Assembly (NCBI GenBank): GCA_000437235.1
Contig: FR897046.1
Location: 138,918 to 202,917 of the forward strand
Direction: 5' to 3'
Length of the DNA stretch: 64,000 bases
Source: Coprobacillus sp. CAG:826
GTDB taxonomy: Bacteria; Bacillota_I; Bacilli_A; RFN20; CAG-826
How positions within the stretch are numbered: position 1 is the first letter of the stretch; each line of letters opens with the position of its first letter. The position numbers and the translations under genes were made by a program. This document shows positions 28,343 through 36,178 of the stretch, piece by piece. Under the pieces are notes generated by a model. It searched no databases, had not been told where the DNA came from, and saw only the letters and a list, made by a program, of their open reading frames with translations.

Positions 28343-28963
28343 TTACATTTCAACTTCTATCAAATCTTCTATTGTAAAGCTAAGTATTCTAGAAAATCTT
28401 AAAAGATGATGGGCGGGAGCGTCGTTAATATTTACTTTTCTTTGCTCATATAGTTGAATCATTTTTAAAGGAACACCACTACGAGACGCGAGTTCTTTTT
28501 GTGATAATTTTGCGTATTTACGATATTCTTCTAAATACGTTTCCTTTTGTAAAACAATCGAATTTGCAACTTCCACAAATTTTTCTAAACTCGCTTCATG
28601 TAATGGATGATAAAGAGCAAGAATTTTTGATGGAGGTAATTTATCTTGAATTTTTTTAAAGCTCAATCCAGTATACCATTGATAATAAGCTAAGACAAAA
28701 CCACACCAATATTGTGGACTTCTTCCTAATTCAACCATAGGCGCTTGTGGAGCTTTTTGGTCAGTAATCATACTATATAAAACATGAGGTGGCATATTAA
28801 GAAAATAAACATTTCCTCTACCAAATTCATAGGCATATTCCTTTTTAATAAAAAGAAAAAATAATTCATCTAATGATTCTACATCTGAAACATAATTAAA
28901 AAGTTCTGCCACATTGGTCATTGCGTCATTTAAATAAAGTTCGCTATATGCATGAATCATCAT
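28343..28963 (-). CDS. Orphan HTH protein of antitoxin type
   Basis: This is a 206-residue protein. The C-terminal ~60 residues form an XRE-type helix-turn-helix (LSQKELASRSGVPLKMIQLY). The N-terminal ~140 residues (starting MIHAYSELYLNDAMTNVAEL, later YWCGFVLAYYQWYTGLSF) match a pattern I associate with small regulators of Bacillota toxin-antitoxin loci. GAGAGG is spaced for the ATG at 28963; the longer frame uses a GTG at 28969. No toxin gene adjoins it: rbfA with its terminator lies upstream and a convergent gene downstream. The antitoxin role is inference. Confidence 0.65.
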   Translation of the reverse strand: MMIHAYSELYLNDAMTNVAELFNYVSDVESLDELFFLFIKKEYAYEFGRGNVYFLNMPPHVLYSMITDQKAPQAPMVELGRSPQYWCGFVLAYYQWYTGLSFKKIQDKLPPSKILALYHPLHEASLEKFVEVANSIVLQKETYLEEYRKYAKLSQKELASRSGVPLKMIQLYEQRKVNINDAPAHHLLRFSRILSFTIEDLIEVEM

Positions 28964-29040
28964 TTTCACCTCTTAACTTACTGATCTATCGAATGGATTT
29001 CTATATTTATATTTTATATGAATTTCCTACACTATTACAA

Positions 29041-29068
29041 ATAAAAAGGATGAGTTTTTCGCTCACCC
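29041..29068 (-). terminator. Intrinsic terminator of the rimP-to-rbfA operon
   Basis: A 7-bp stem (29048-29054 with 29062-29068, one G-T pair) is followed on the minus strand by a T-rich run. It lies just after rbfA, the last gene of the operon. Confidence 0.8.
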
Positions 29069-29075
29069 TAATAAA

Positions 29076-29441
29076 CTATTCACGATTTTTTCTTAATTTT
29101 TCTAAAGCTTCTTCTTCTCTTTTTAAGCTTTCTTCAATCTTTTGACCTTTTTCAAAGGAATCATCAATGAAGAAATGAAGTTCAGGAACTTTACGAATAT
29201 CCATTTTTTGCGCTAAAGAGGAACGAATGAAACCTTTGGTTCTTTCTAAAGCGGCTAATCTTTCTTCTTTATTACCAACGCCTAAAAAGGAAACGTAAAC
29301 TTTCGCGTGAGAAAAATCATTAGAAACATCAACATCCGTTACAGTAACAAAGCCAATGGATTTGCTTTTTACTTCATATTGGATGATTTCTGATATGTTT
29401 TTCAAAATCAAAGCAGGAACGCGTTCTTTACGATTTGCCAT
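29076..29441 (-). CDS. rbfA: Ribosome-binding factor A
   Basis: RbfA is a KH-fold factor for late 30S maturation. The 121 residues begin ANRKERVPALILKNISEI and include VTDVDVSNDFSHAKVYVS and RKVPELHFFIDDSFEKG, all typical. It is the last gene of the rimP-nusA-ylxR-ylxQ-infB-rbfA operon, 10 bases after infB. Confidence 0.95.
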   Translation of the reverse strand: MANRKERVPALILKNISEIIQYEVKSKSIGFVTVTDVDVSNDFSHAKVYVSFLGVGNKEERLAALERTKGFIRSSLAQKMDIRKVPELHFFIDDSFEKGQKIEESLKREEEALEKLRKNRE

Positions 29442-29451
29442 TTTACTTCAC

Positions 29452-31302
29452 CTACTTTTTGACTTCTACCATTTCATAACATTCAATGATATCATTTTCT
29501 TTTTCATCATTGAAGTTTTCAATGGTTAAGCCACATTCATAGCCCATAGCGACTTCTTTCGCATCGTTTTGGTAACGTTTTAAGCTTGCTAATTTACCTT
29601 CATACACAACGATACCATCACGGATTAAGCGGATAGGTGCGTCGCGCTTGATGCTACCGGAAGTGACCATACAGCCAGCAATTGTGCCAACTTTAGATAC
29701 TTTGAATAATTGACGAACTTCGGCTTGTCCAACGACTTTTTCTACTAATTCAGGTTTTAATAAACCTTTCATAGCAGCTTCCATTTCTTCAATTAAAGCA
29801 TAAATGATACGATGTAAACGAATTTCAACGCCTTCTTCTTCCGCTTTACTTCTAACTAAAGCATCCGGACGGACGTTAAAACCATAAATAATTGCGTTAC
29901 TTGCGGACGCTAATAAGACGTCACTTTCAGTAATAGCACCCGCGGTAGAACGAATAACATTAATCTTCACTTCATCACTATTTAACTTTTCTAAGCTAGC
30001 TTTAATCGCTTCAGCTGATCCTTGTAAATCAGCCTTAATAATGACATTAATATTTTGAATTTCACCTTCGTGAATTCGGTTATATAAATCATCTAAAGAC
30101 ATAGCAGAACTGCCATGCATTTCTTGAGAAACACGTAAAAGTTTTCTTTTTTCTGCAATATCACGAGCTTGTTTCTCGGTAGGAAATGCCATAAAGCGAT
30201 CACCTGCAACAGGGACTTCACTTAAACCAATAATACTGACTGGTGTCGATGGTCCTGCGGTTTTTAAAATCTTCTTAAATTCATTAGTCATACGTCTAAC
30301 ACGGCCATAACAAGCACCGACAACGACGTAATCGGAACTATTTAATGTTCCGTTTTGCACTAAAAGTGTAGCTTTTGGTCCTTCACCTTTATCTAGTTTT
30401 GCCTCTAAAACGGTACCCAATGCGTAACGATTTGGGTTGGCTTTAAGCTCTTGCATTTCAGCGACAACTAAAACGTTCTCTAATAAATTATCTACGCCAA
30501 TATTCTTCTTAGCGGAGATTTCACAAAAGATCGTATCGCCACCATATTCTTCAGGAATTAAATCAAATTGCATTAATTCTTGTTTAACTCTTTCGGGATC
30601 AGCGCCTGGTTTATCAATTTTGTTAATGGCCACAATAATAGGTACATTAGCGGCTTTGGCGTGATCAATGGCTTCTTTCGTTTGTGGCATAACGCCATCA
30701 TCAGCAGCAACGATTAAGATAACAATATCGGTGACACTTGCGCCTCTAGAACGCATGGCGGTAAAGGCTTCGTGCCCTGGAGTGTCGATAAAGGTAATCT
30801 TTTTACCATGGATTTCTTTTTGATAAGCACCGATGGCTTGTGTAATTGCACCAGCTTCGGACGCAACGATGTTAGATTTACGAATTTGGTCAATTAAAGT
30901 TGTTTTACCATGGTCAACGTGACCCATAATGGTAACGACTGGTGGTCTTTCAACTAAACTAGAAGGATCATCAACGATTTCTAGTTCTTCAAAATTTTCT
31001 TCGGATACGACTTTTTCTTTTTTGAAATCAAAGCCGAATTCTAAGCAAATTTGACCAATTAATTCATCATCTAAGGTTGTATTAATGGTAACCATTTTTC
31101 CTGCCATAAAAAGTGTTTTAATGATATCGGCTACGCTGATATTGAGTTCTTGCGATAATTCACTCACAGTGAGTGCTTTCGTAAAAACGAAAATGCCTCC
31201 ATTCACTTTGTTAACTTCTTTTTGGCGATGGCTTGGAACATTGCTCACGCGGTGTGCGCCATTATTCCGATTTTGGCCTTTCTTTGGTGTTTTACCTGCC
31301 AT
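29452..31302 (-). CDS. infB: Translation initiation factor IF-2
   Basis: IF-2 is the GTPase that places initiator tRNA on the 30S subunit. The GTPase motifs are GHVDHGKT, DTPGHEAF, NKID and the later SAKK. The N-terminal region before the IF2_N domain is only about 30 residues of basic sequence, so this is a short IF-2 (616 residues) compared with ~700-900 in many bacteria. AGGGGAG-like sequence precedes the ATG. ylxQ ends 4 bases before it. Confidence 0.96.
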   Translation of the reverse strand: MAGKTPKKGQNRNNGAHRVSNVPSHRQKEVNKVNGGIFVFTKALTVSELSQELNISVADIIKTLFMAGKMVTINTTLDDELIGQICLEFGFDFKKEKVVSEENFEELEIVDDPSSLVERPPVVTIMGHVDHGKTTLIDQIRKSNIVASEAGAITQAIGAYQKEIHGKKITFIDTPGHEAFTAMRSRGASVTDIVILIVAADDGVMPQTKEAIDHAKAANVPIIVAINKIDKPGADPERVKQELMQFDLIPEEYGGDTIFCEISAKKNIGVDNLLENVLVVAEMQELKANPNRYALGTVLEAKLDKGEGPKATLLVQNGTLNSSDYVVVGACYGRVRRMTNEFKKILKTAGPSTPVSIIGLSEVPVAGDRFMAFPTEKQARDIAEKRKLLRVSQEMHGSSAMSLDDLYNRIHEGEIQNINVIIKADLQGSAEAIKASLEKLNSDEVKINVIRSTAGAITESDVLLASASNAIIYGFNVRPDALVRSKAEEEGVEIRLHRIIYALIEEMEAAMKGLLKPELVEKVVGQAEVRQLFKVSKVGTIAGCMVTSGSIKRDAPIRLIRDGIVVYEGKLASLKRYQNDAKEVAMGYECGLTIENFNDEKENDIIECYEMVEVKK

Positions 31303-31306
31303 AACA

Positions 31307-31606
31307 TCACTCCCCTTTTTGATTGATTGTTTTTAAAATTTGTTGCGCTAACGAACGATTTTTGATTAATAAAATCGCCACTTGATTTTTTCCAGTTGCG
31401 TGCGCTAATTCTTCTTTTGAAAAATCAGTGATAACCGGAACTTTTTTCTTTTCACAGCCATGTAATACTTTATCTTTCGTGCTTTCGCTAGCGTCTTTCG
31501 CTAAAAATATAACTTGGTTAGGCTTTGCAAGTAGTAAAGCGTCTTCACCAAAAGCGATAAAGCGTCCTCTACTTGCAAGTCCTACATAATTTAATACTTT
31601 ATTCAT
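31307..31606 (-). CDS. ylxQ: L7Ae-family RNA-binding protein YlxQ
   Basis: This 99-residue protein of the L7Ae/L30e/S12e fold starts MNKVLNYVGLASRGR, with FLAKDASESTKDKV and the CEKKKVPVI segment typical of K-turn binders. The longest frame reaches 31630, but GGAG is about 10 bases before the ATG at 31606. That ATG overlaps the end of ylxR, so the two are coupled. YlxQ sits in the nusA-infB operon across Bacillota; its precise RNA target is not known. Confidence 0.88.
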   Translation of the reverse strand: MNKVLNYVGLASRGRFIAFGEDALLLAKPNQVIFLAKDASESTKDKVLHGCEKKKVPVITDFSKEELAHATGKNQVAILLIKNRSLAQQILKTINQKGE

Positions 31607-31856
31607 GAATGAGTTTCTCCAATTCTTCATAGATAGAATCAGGAATTTCGTGTTCTAAAGCTTTTCCTAAAGCGTTTTTCTTTTTCGCTAAGGCTAAAGC
31701 TTCTTTACTTCTTTTTAAATATGCGCCACGCCCATTCATTTTAGAAGTAAGGTCTACCACTATGTTACCCTCTGGTGTACGAACAATACGGATTAAATCT
31801 TTTTTTTCGCACATTTCTAATGTGGCTACACATCTTCGCATGGGTATTTTTTTCAT
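31599..31856 (-). CDS. ylxR: YlxR (DUF448) RNA-associated protein
   Basis: This 85-residue protein has the family signature MRRCVAT near the start and GRGAYL in the middle (the conserved GRGA(Y/W) motif). The DUF448 fold is a small nucleic-acid-associated domain encoded between nusA and ylxQ. In B. subtilis the family has been linked to RNase P and to transcriptional regulation. The gene overlaps ylxQ by 8 bases. Confidence 0.92.
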   Translation of the reverse strand: MKKIPMRRCVATLEMCEKKDLIRIVRTPEGNIVVDLTSKMNGRGAYLKRSKEALALAKKKNALGKALEHEIPDSIYEELEKLIHE

Positions 31857-31880
31857 GGTATCACCTTCCTTTCTTAAAGA

Positions 31881-33533
31881 TTAACGATCATCGTCATCGT
31901 AATAAGAATCGAATTCATCGTAATCGATATCATCCTCTTCTTCGATATCTTCTTCTTCGTTATCTAATTCTTCTAATTCTTCATCGGTATAGATTGGCAT
32001 ATAAGTGGAACGATCCACAGTTGGTGTAGTGGTATCTTTTTCTTCCTCTTCATTTGCGGCATCATCCGAACGATAAGTTTTCTTTTTACGAGCAGCGTAT
32101 TGTGCTTGTCTTTCTTTACGTTTCTTCTCGTCTTCAAGTTCTTTTTCTAAGTCAGCAAGTTTCACTTTGGTATGGACCACTGTGGTTTCTTCTTTTGGTT
32201 CTTCTTTCTTAGGTTCAACTTTGGTAGCTGGCTCTTCTTTTACTTCTTCTTGAACTGTTTCTGGTTCTTCTTTTGGAGCTTTAACTTCTTCTACGACTGG
32301 TTCAGTGACGGTTTCTTCAACCTCTTCTACTTCATCCATTTCTGGAAGAGGTTCTTCAAGTTCATCATTGTGGCCTAAGAGTTTTTCTTCTTCTAAGCGT
32401 AATTTGGCCATTGCTTCTTGACGTTTCATTTCTTCCACGGTTAAGTAAGGAATACCTAAACGCATCGCTTCATCTTGTTCTTTAATATCAATGTTCCAAC
32501 CAGTAAGTTTAACGGCCAAACGAGCGTTAACACCTTTTTTACCAATGGCTAAAGAAAGTTCATTGTTACGAACAACCGCAACAGCTTTCTTTTCATCTTC
32601 GTAAAGAAGGACACCTACAACGTTAGCAGGTTTTAAAGCTTCAACGATATATAATCCTGGATTATCGGTATAAGCAATTACATCGATTTTTTCTTTTTCT
32701 TTAGTATTTCCTAATGCGGAACAAATCTTTTGAACACGTGTTCCATTTGGACCAATGCAAGCACCGATAGGATCAACGTTTTGATCTAAGCCAATGACCG
32801 CAACTTTACTTCTTTCGCCAGCTTCACGAGCAATATCTTTAATGACTACGATGCCTTCAATAATTTCATGGATTTCTTCTTCAAATAAACGTTTTAAGAA
32901 ACCTGGATCAGTTCTAGAAACGATAATTTGTGCACCTTTAGTATTATTTTGAACATCGACGACATATAAACGAATTTTATCGCCAATACGGAAAGTTTCT
33001 CCGGGAATCATTTGGCTCTTTGGAAGATAAATGCTGGTTTCTTCTACGTTAACAATCGCGGAACGATCATCCACTTTTTCAATTTTTCCAGTGACCATTT
33101 CGCCTTTCTTCTCTTGGAATTTTTCATAAATTGCTTGTTTTTCTGCTTCTGAGATTTTTTGACGTAAAACTGATTTAATACCTTGGGCGGTTAATTTGCT
33201 TAATTCATCGGTAGAGACAGGAATTTCATAAATGTCACCAACGTGATATTCTTTTCCATCTTTAGAAGCATCTTCTAAAGAAATTTCTAAGAAATCATCC
33301 TTTACTTCGTCAACGACATTCTTTAAAACATACATTTCAATCGTGCCTTTTTTCGAATCGATATCGACACGGACTTGAGCTTCTGCTAAGCCTTCCACAG
33401 GAGTAATACCTAATTGTTTAATTAATCCTTTTTCCATAGCTTCTTTTAAAGCAGAAATAATCGATTCTTTAGAGATGTGTTTTTGGGTTTCTAATTCATC
33501 AAGTGCTTTTAAAAATTCTTTTGCGTTAATCAT
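31881..33533 (-). CDS. nusA: Transcription termination/antitermination factor NusA with acidic C-terminal extension
   Basis: NusA binds RNA polymerase and modulates pausing, termination and antitermination. Residues 1-~125 are the polymerase-binding domain. The S1 domain (KGEMVTGKIEKVDDRSAIVN) follows, then two KH domains including GACIGPNGTRVQKI and LAIGKKGVNARLA. The family core ends near residue 365. The remaining ~185 residues are low-complexity Glu/Asp/Lys/Val sequence ending in a very acidic patch, much longer than the B. subtilis form (371 residues). The extension is not the E. coli AR1/AR2 repeats. Confidence 0.93.
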   Translation of the reverse strand: MINAKEFLKALDELETQKHISKESIISALKEAMEKGLIKQLGITPVEGLAEAQVRVDIDSKKGTIEMYVLKNVVDEVKDDFLEISLEDASKDGKEYHVGDIYEIPVSTDELSKLTAQGIKSVLRQKISEAEKQAIYEKFQEKKGEMVTGKIEKVDDRSAIVNVEETSIYLPKSQMIPGETFRIGDKIRLYVVDVQNNTKGAQIIVSRTDPGFLKRLFEEEIHEIIEGIVVIKDIAREAGERSKVAVIGLDQNVDPIGACIGPNGTRVQKICSALGNTKEKEKIDVIAYTDNPGLYIVEALKPANVVGVLLYEDEKKAVAVVRNNELSLAIGKKGVNARLAVKLTGWNIDIKEQDEAMRLGIPYLTVEEMKRQEAMAKLRLEEEKLLGHNDELEEPLPEMDEVEEVEETVTEPVVEEVKAPKEEPETVQEEVKEEPATKVEPKKEEPKEETTVVHTKVKLADLEKELEDEKKRKERQAQYAARKKKTYRSDDAANEEEEKDTTTPTVDRSTYMPIYTDEELEELDNEEEDIEEEDDIDYDEFDSYYDDDDR

Positions 33534-33550
33534 AATTTGTTCCTCATTTT

Positions 33551-34012
33551 TTAAAACTTTATAGCAAGTCTAGCTTTATCGATGTCTTTACGGGGAATCG
33601 ATAGTGTTTTGGTTCTTGTCTTTATTCGATAAGAAAGCATAATCGTATCGTTATTTACTTCTTCCAATGTTCCCTCTAGAATGTTTTCTCCTTCAATGGG
33701 ATGAGTTAGATGTAGATGAACATACTTATGGACAAACCGTTCCATTTGATGTAGTGGGATAGGTCGTTCAGCGCCCGGCGAAGATACATCTAATGTGTAA
33801 CTATCATCGCTAAAATTCAACCGATCTAGTTCTTCCGATATGAATTCTGAAAGTTGAACCGTTGCTTCTAAATCCATAATGCCCTCTTTTTTATCAATGG
33901 CAAAATGCAACGTTTTTTCACCCTTTTGACTTTCAAATGTCACTTCACATAATTCAAAGCCTTTTTCATCTAAAAGTGGGGTAAAATGTGCTACTAATTC
34001 ATCGACTAACAT
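33551..34012 (-). CDS. rimP: Ribosome maturation factor RimP
   Basis: RimP assists assembly of the 30S head with S12 and S19. The typical LDVSSPGAERPI motif (family: VSSPGxxRPL) lies in the middle, and GFELCEVTFE near the start. GGAGG sits 7 bases before the ATG at 34012 (153 residues), whereas the longer frame from 34030 would begin in the leader hairpin. It is the first gene of the nusA operon. Confidence 0.92.
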   Translation of the reverse strand: MLVDELVAHFTPLLDEKGFELCEVTFESQKGEKTLHFAIDKKEGIMDLEATVQLSEFISEELDRLNFSDDSYTLDVSSPGAERPIPLHQMERFVHKYVHLHLTHPIEGENILEGTLEEVNNDTIMLSYRIKTRTKTLSIPRKDIDKARLAIKF

Positions 34013-34036
34013 CTTTTTTCCTCCATTCAATAGAAA

Positions 34037-34057
34037 GAGTGAGGAATCTCCTCACTC
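34037..34057 (-). promoter_or_regulatory. Leader hairpin before rimP, possible attenuator
   Basis: A perfect 9-bp stem with a 3-base loop (34037-34045 with 34049-34057) is followed on the minus strand by TTTCTATT, a weak U-tract. It lies between the promoter and the rimP ribosome binding site. It could act as a partial terminator controlling the nusA operon, or stabilise the 5' end. Confidence 0.6.
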
Positions 34058-34103
34058 ATCAAGACATATCGACATTAAATCACTTGCGTCATTTAACATA
34101 AAT

Positions 34104-34133
34104 ATTATAGTCATAAACCGATTGAAATATCAA
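34104..34133 (-). promoter_or_regulatory. Promoter of the rimP-nusA-infB operon
   Basis: On the minus strand a -35 TTGATA (34128-34133) and a consensus -10 TATAAT (34104-34109) are 18 bases apart. Transcription should start near 34098, leaving an ~85-base leader with the hairpin above. Confidence 0.75.
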
Positions 34134-34206
34134 TCATTTTTATAAGTTTTTTTCTTTTTTTTCTTAAAATCGCACATATGGCGATGGAAAAATGAAATTT
34201 TTCTTA

Positions 34207-34629
34207 TTAGGCAATATTTCCAATTCCTGATAAATGGAGAATGATAAATAAAACGCCTAATACTAAATTAGCAAGTCCCACCCATGCTAGATAACTAACA
34301 GAGGCTGGTTTATCTTCGTGTTTCAATAAACGATATTCATAGAATGTTTTTGGCACATTCGTATATTTCGGATTTTTTCGAAACATACGGGCGCCAAACT
34401 TCTTAAAGCTATAACTAAACATATCAAAGAAACCATCATTGCTAATCCAAGAAAGTAAGAACACACTAATAAACACTACACTGGGGACGAAGAATGAATC
34501 GGATAGTAAGCGACTCCAATTTTTCGTAAGCGTAAGATTCAATTCTTTTATTTCAAAAAGAAGCACTCCTACCGAAAGTAAAACGGAGACGATAATACAT
34601 ATTCCGTATTTATTGATTTTACTCTTCAT
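34207..34629 (-). CDS. DUF3899 membrane protein
   Basis: This is a 140-residue protein with about three hydrophobic helices (9-26, 48-61, 113-134). Between helices two and three is SWISNDGFFDMFSYSFKKF, matching the DUF3899 pattern (W-I-S-N-x-G-F-F-D), followed by a basic, Tyr-rich loop. It starts 10 bases after oppF and so is probably the last gene of the opp transcript. The family function is unknown; a link to the transporter is only by position. Confidence 0.75.
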   Translation of the reverse strand: MKSKINKYGICIIVSVLLSVGVLLFEIKELNLTLTKNWSRLLSDSFFVPSVVFISVFLLSWISNDGFFDMFSYSFKKFGARMFRKNPKYTNVPKTFYEYRLLKHEDKPASVSYLAWVGLANLVLGVLFIILHLSGIGNIA

Positions 34630-34639
34630 TCTTTTTTCC

Positions 34640-36160
34640 TTACTCTGTTTCTTTTAATTCTTCTTGGAAACGAGCAAATTCTTCATCATTACAATAAATG
34701 AAGTGTCCTGGGCGAATTTCCCGCATCGATGGTCCTTGTGTAGAATAATCGTGTGCGGTCATTGGATCATACGTAATTCTTTTACGATTCTTTTCGAAAT
34801 CTGGATCTGGATGTGGGATAGCGGATAATAATGAACGCGTATATGGATGAAGTGGATGGGCAAAGAGTTCATCCGAACTTGCAAGTTCCATAATTCTTCC
34901 ATAATACATAACCGCAATACGATCGCAGAAATATTTAACAACGGATAAATCATGAGCGACGAATAAGATGGTTAATCCTAATTCGTGACGGAGATTGTTT
35001 AATAAGTTAATAACTTGAGCTTGAATGGAAACGTCTAGTGCGGAGATTGGTTCATCAGCAATAATGAATTCAGGATCCATAATTAAGGCTCGAGCAATAC
35101 CAATTCTTTGACGTTGTCCACCACTAAATTCGTGAGGATAACGAGTAGCGTGTTCAGGAACAAGACCGACCATTTTTAAGACTTCGTTCACCTTACGGTC
35201 AATGAATTCTTTATCGTGAATTCCACGAATATGGTAACCTTCTGCAATAATTTCACGAACCGTCATACGAGGATCCAAAGACGCAATTGGATCTTGGAAA
35301 ATCATTTGCATCTTGGTCATAATACGCTCACTCTTCGCGAATTTTAAAGCCTTTTTGTATGTCTTTTTTAAAGCTTTAAAGGCTTTTAATGCTTCAGGTG
35401 TCATGGAAGAAGGTTGCCCATTCTTTTCAATAAAATCGGCAATCTCTTTCTCATAAGCTTCTTTCGTGGCTTTTACACATTGAGCAGCATAGACACGATC
35501 ACAATATTTTTGGTCAAACTTAGCCTTTTTGATTTTTTCTCTTTGAACTTCAATGATGCCGCTTAACTCTTTTTGGACAGCACTCATTAAGCCATCATAT
35601 TTTTTCTTGATTTCTGAAACTTTTTCTTGATATTCTTTCGAAGCTTTGGCTTTAGCCGCATCATATTCTTCTTTAGAAGCATCTTTTAAGTCCGCTAAAG
35701 CATTATCCATATCCACTTTTGCGGCATGGATTTGTGCTTGCATTTCGCTATGTAAAGCTTTAATTTTATCATTCGCACGAATACGAGAGAATTTAATTTC
35801 TTTTTCATTCCAACGTGTTCCTGCTGAAACACGGACACCTTTAAAATAAATATCACCAGAAGTGATGTTATAAAGTTTAATGATAGAACGACCGGTCGTG
35901 GTTTTACCACAGCCCGATTCACCAACTAAACCAAAAACTTCACCACGATAAATATCAAAACTAATATCATGAACAGCTTTGTTGTATTTTAAATCACCTG
36001 AGCCAAATTTAAAGTATTGTTTTAAATGGCGAACCCGTAATAAAACTTCACGAGGTCCTTCGGGTGTGTCAACCATTAAAGGTGGTATTTCAACACGGAC
36101 ATGATGAGGAGTAAGATTTTCTTGCTCTTCAAGAGTTTCAACTTTTTCTTTTTCTTCCAT
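34640..36160 (-). CDS. oppF: Oligopeptide ABC transporter ATP-binding protein OppF with ~170-residue insertion
   Basis: One of two ATPases powering peptide import. ABC motifs: Walker A GESGCGKTTT (80-89), Q-loop MIFQDP (near 288), signature FSGGQRQR (345-352), Walker B FIIADEP and the H-loop AHDLS. Normally Walker A and Q-loop are ~50 residues apart; here ~170 extra residues (about 112-280) intervene. They are rich in Ala, Lys and Glu in a heptad-like pattern, likely a helical hairpin or coiled coil. The C-terminal OppF extension with PLHPYTRSLL is present. GGAGG precedes the ATG. Total 506 residues against ~310 usual. Confidence 0.92.
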   Translation of the reverse strand: MEEKEKVETLEEQENLTPHHVRVEIPPLMVDTPEGPREVLLRVRHLKQYFKFGSGDLKYNKAVHDISFDIYRGEVFGLVGESGCGKTTTGRSIIKLYNITSGDIYFKGVRVSAGTRWNEKEIKFSRIRANDKIKALHSEMQAQIHAAKVDMDNALADLKDASKEEYDAAKAKASKEYQEKVSEIKKKYDGLMSAVQKELSGIIEVQREKIKKAKFDQKYCDRVYAAQCVKATKEAYEKEIADFIEKNGQPSSMTPEALKAFKALKKTYKKALKFAKSERIMTKMQMIFQDPIASLDPRMTVREIIAEGYHIRGIHDKEFIDRKVNEVLKMVGLVPEHATRYPHEFSGGQRQRIGIARALIMDPEFIIADEPISALDVSIQAQVINLLNNLRHELGLTILFVAHDLSVVKYFCDRIAVMYYGRIMELASSDELFAHPLHPYTRSLLSAIPHPDPDFEKNRKRITYDPMTAHDYSTQGPSMREIRPGHFIYCNDEEFARFQEELKETE

Positions 36161-36178
36161 TTTGAATTACCTCCTTAT

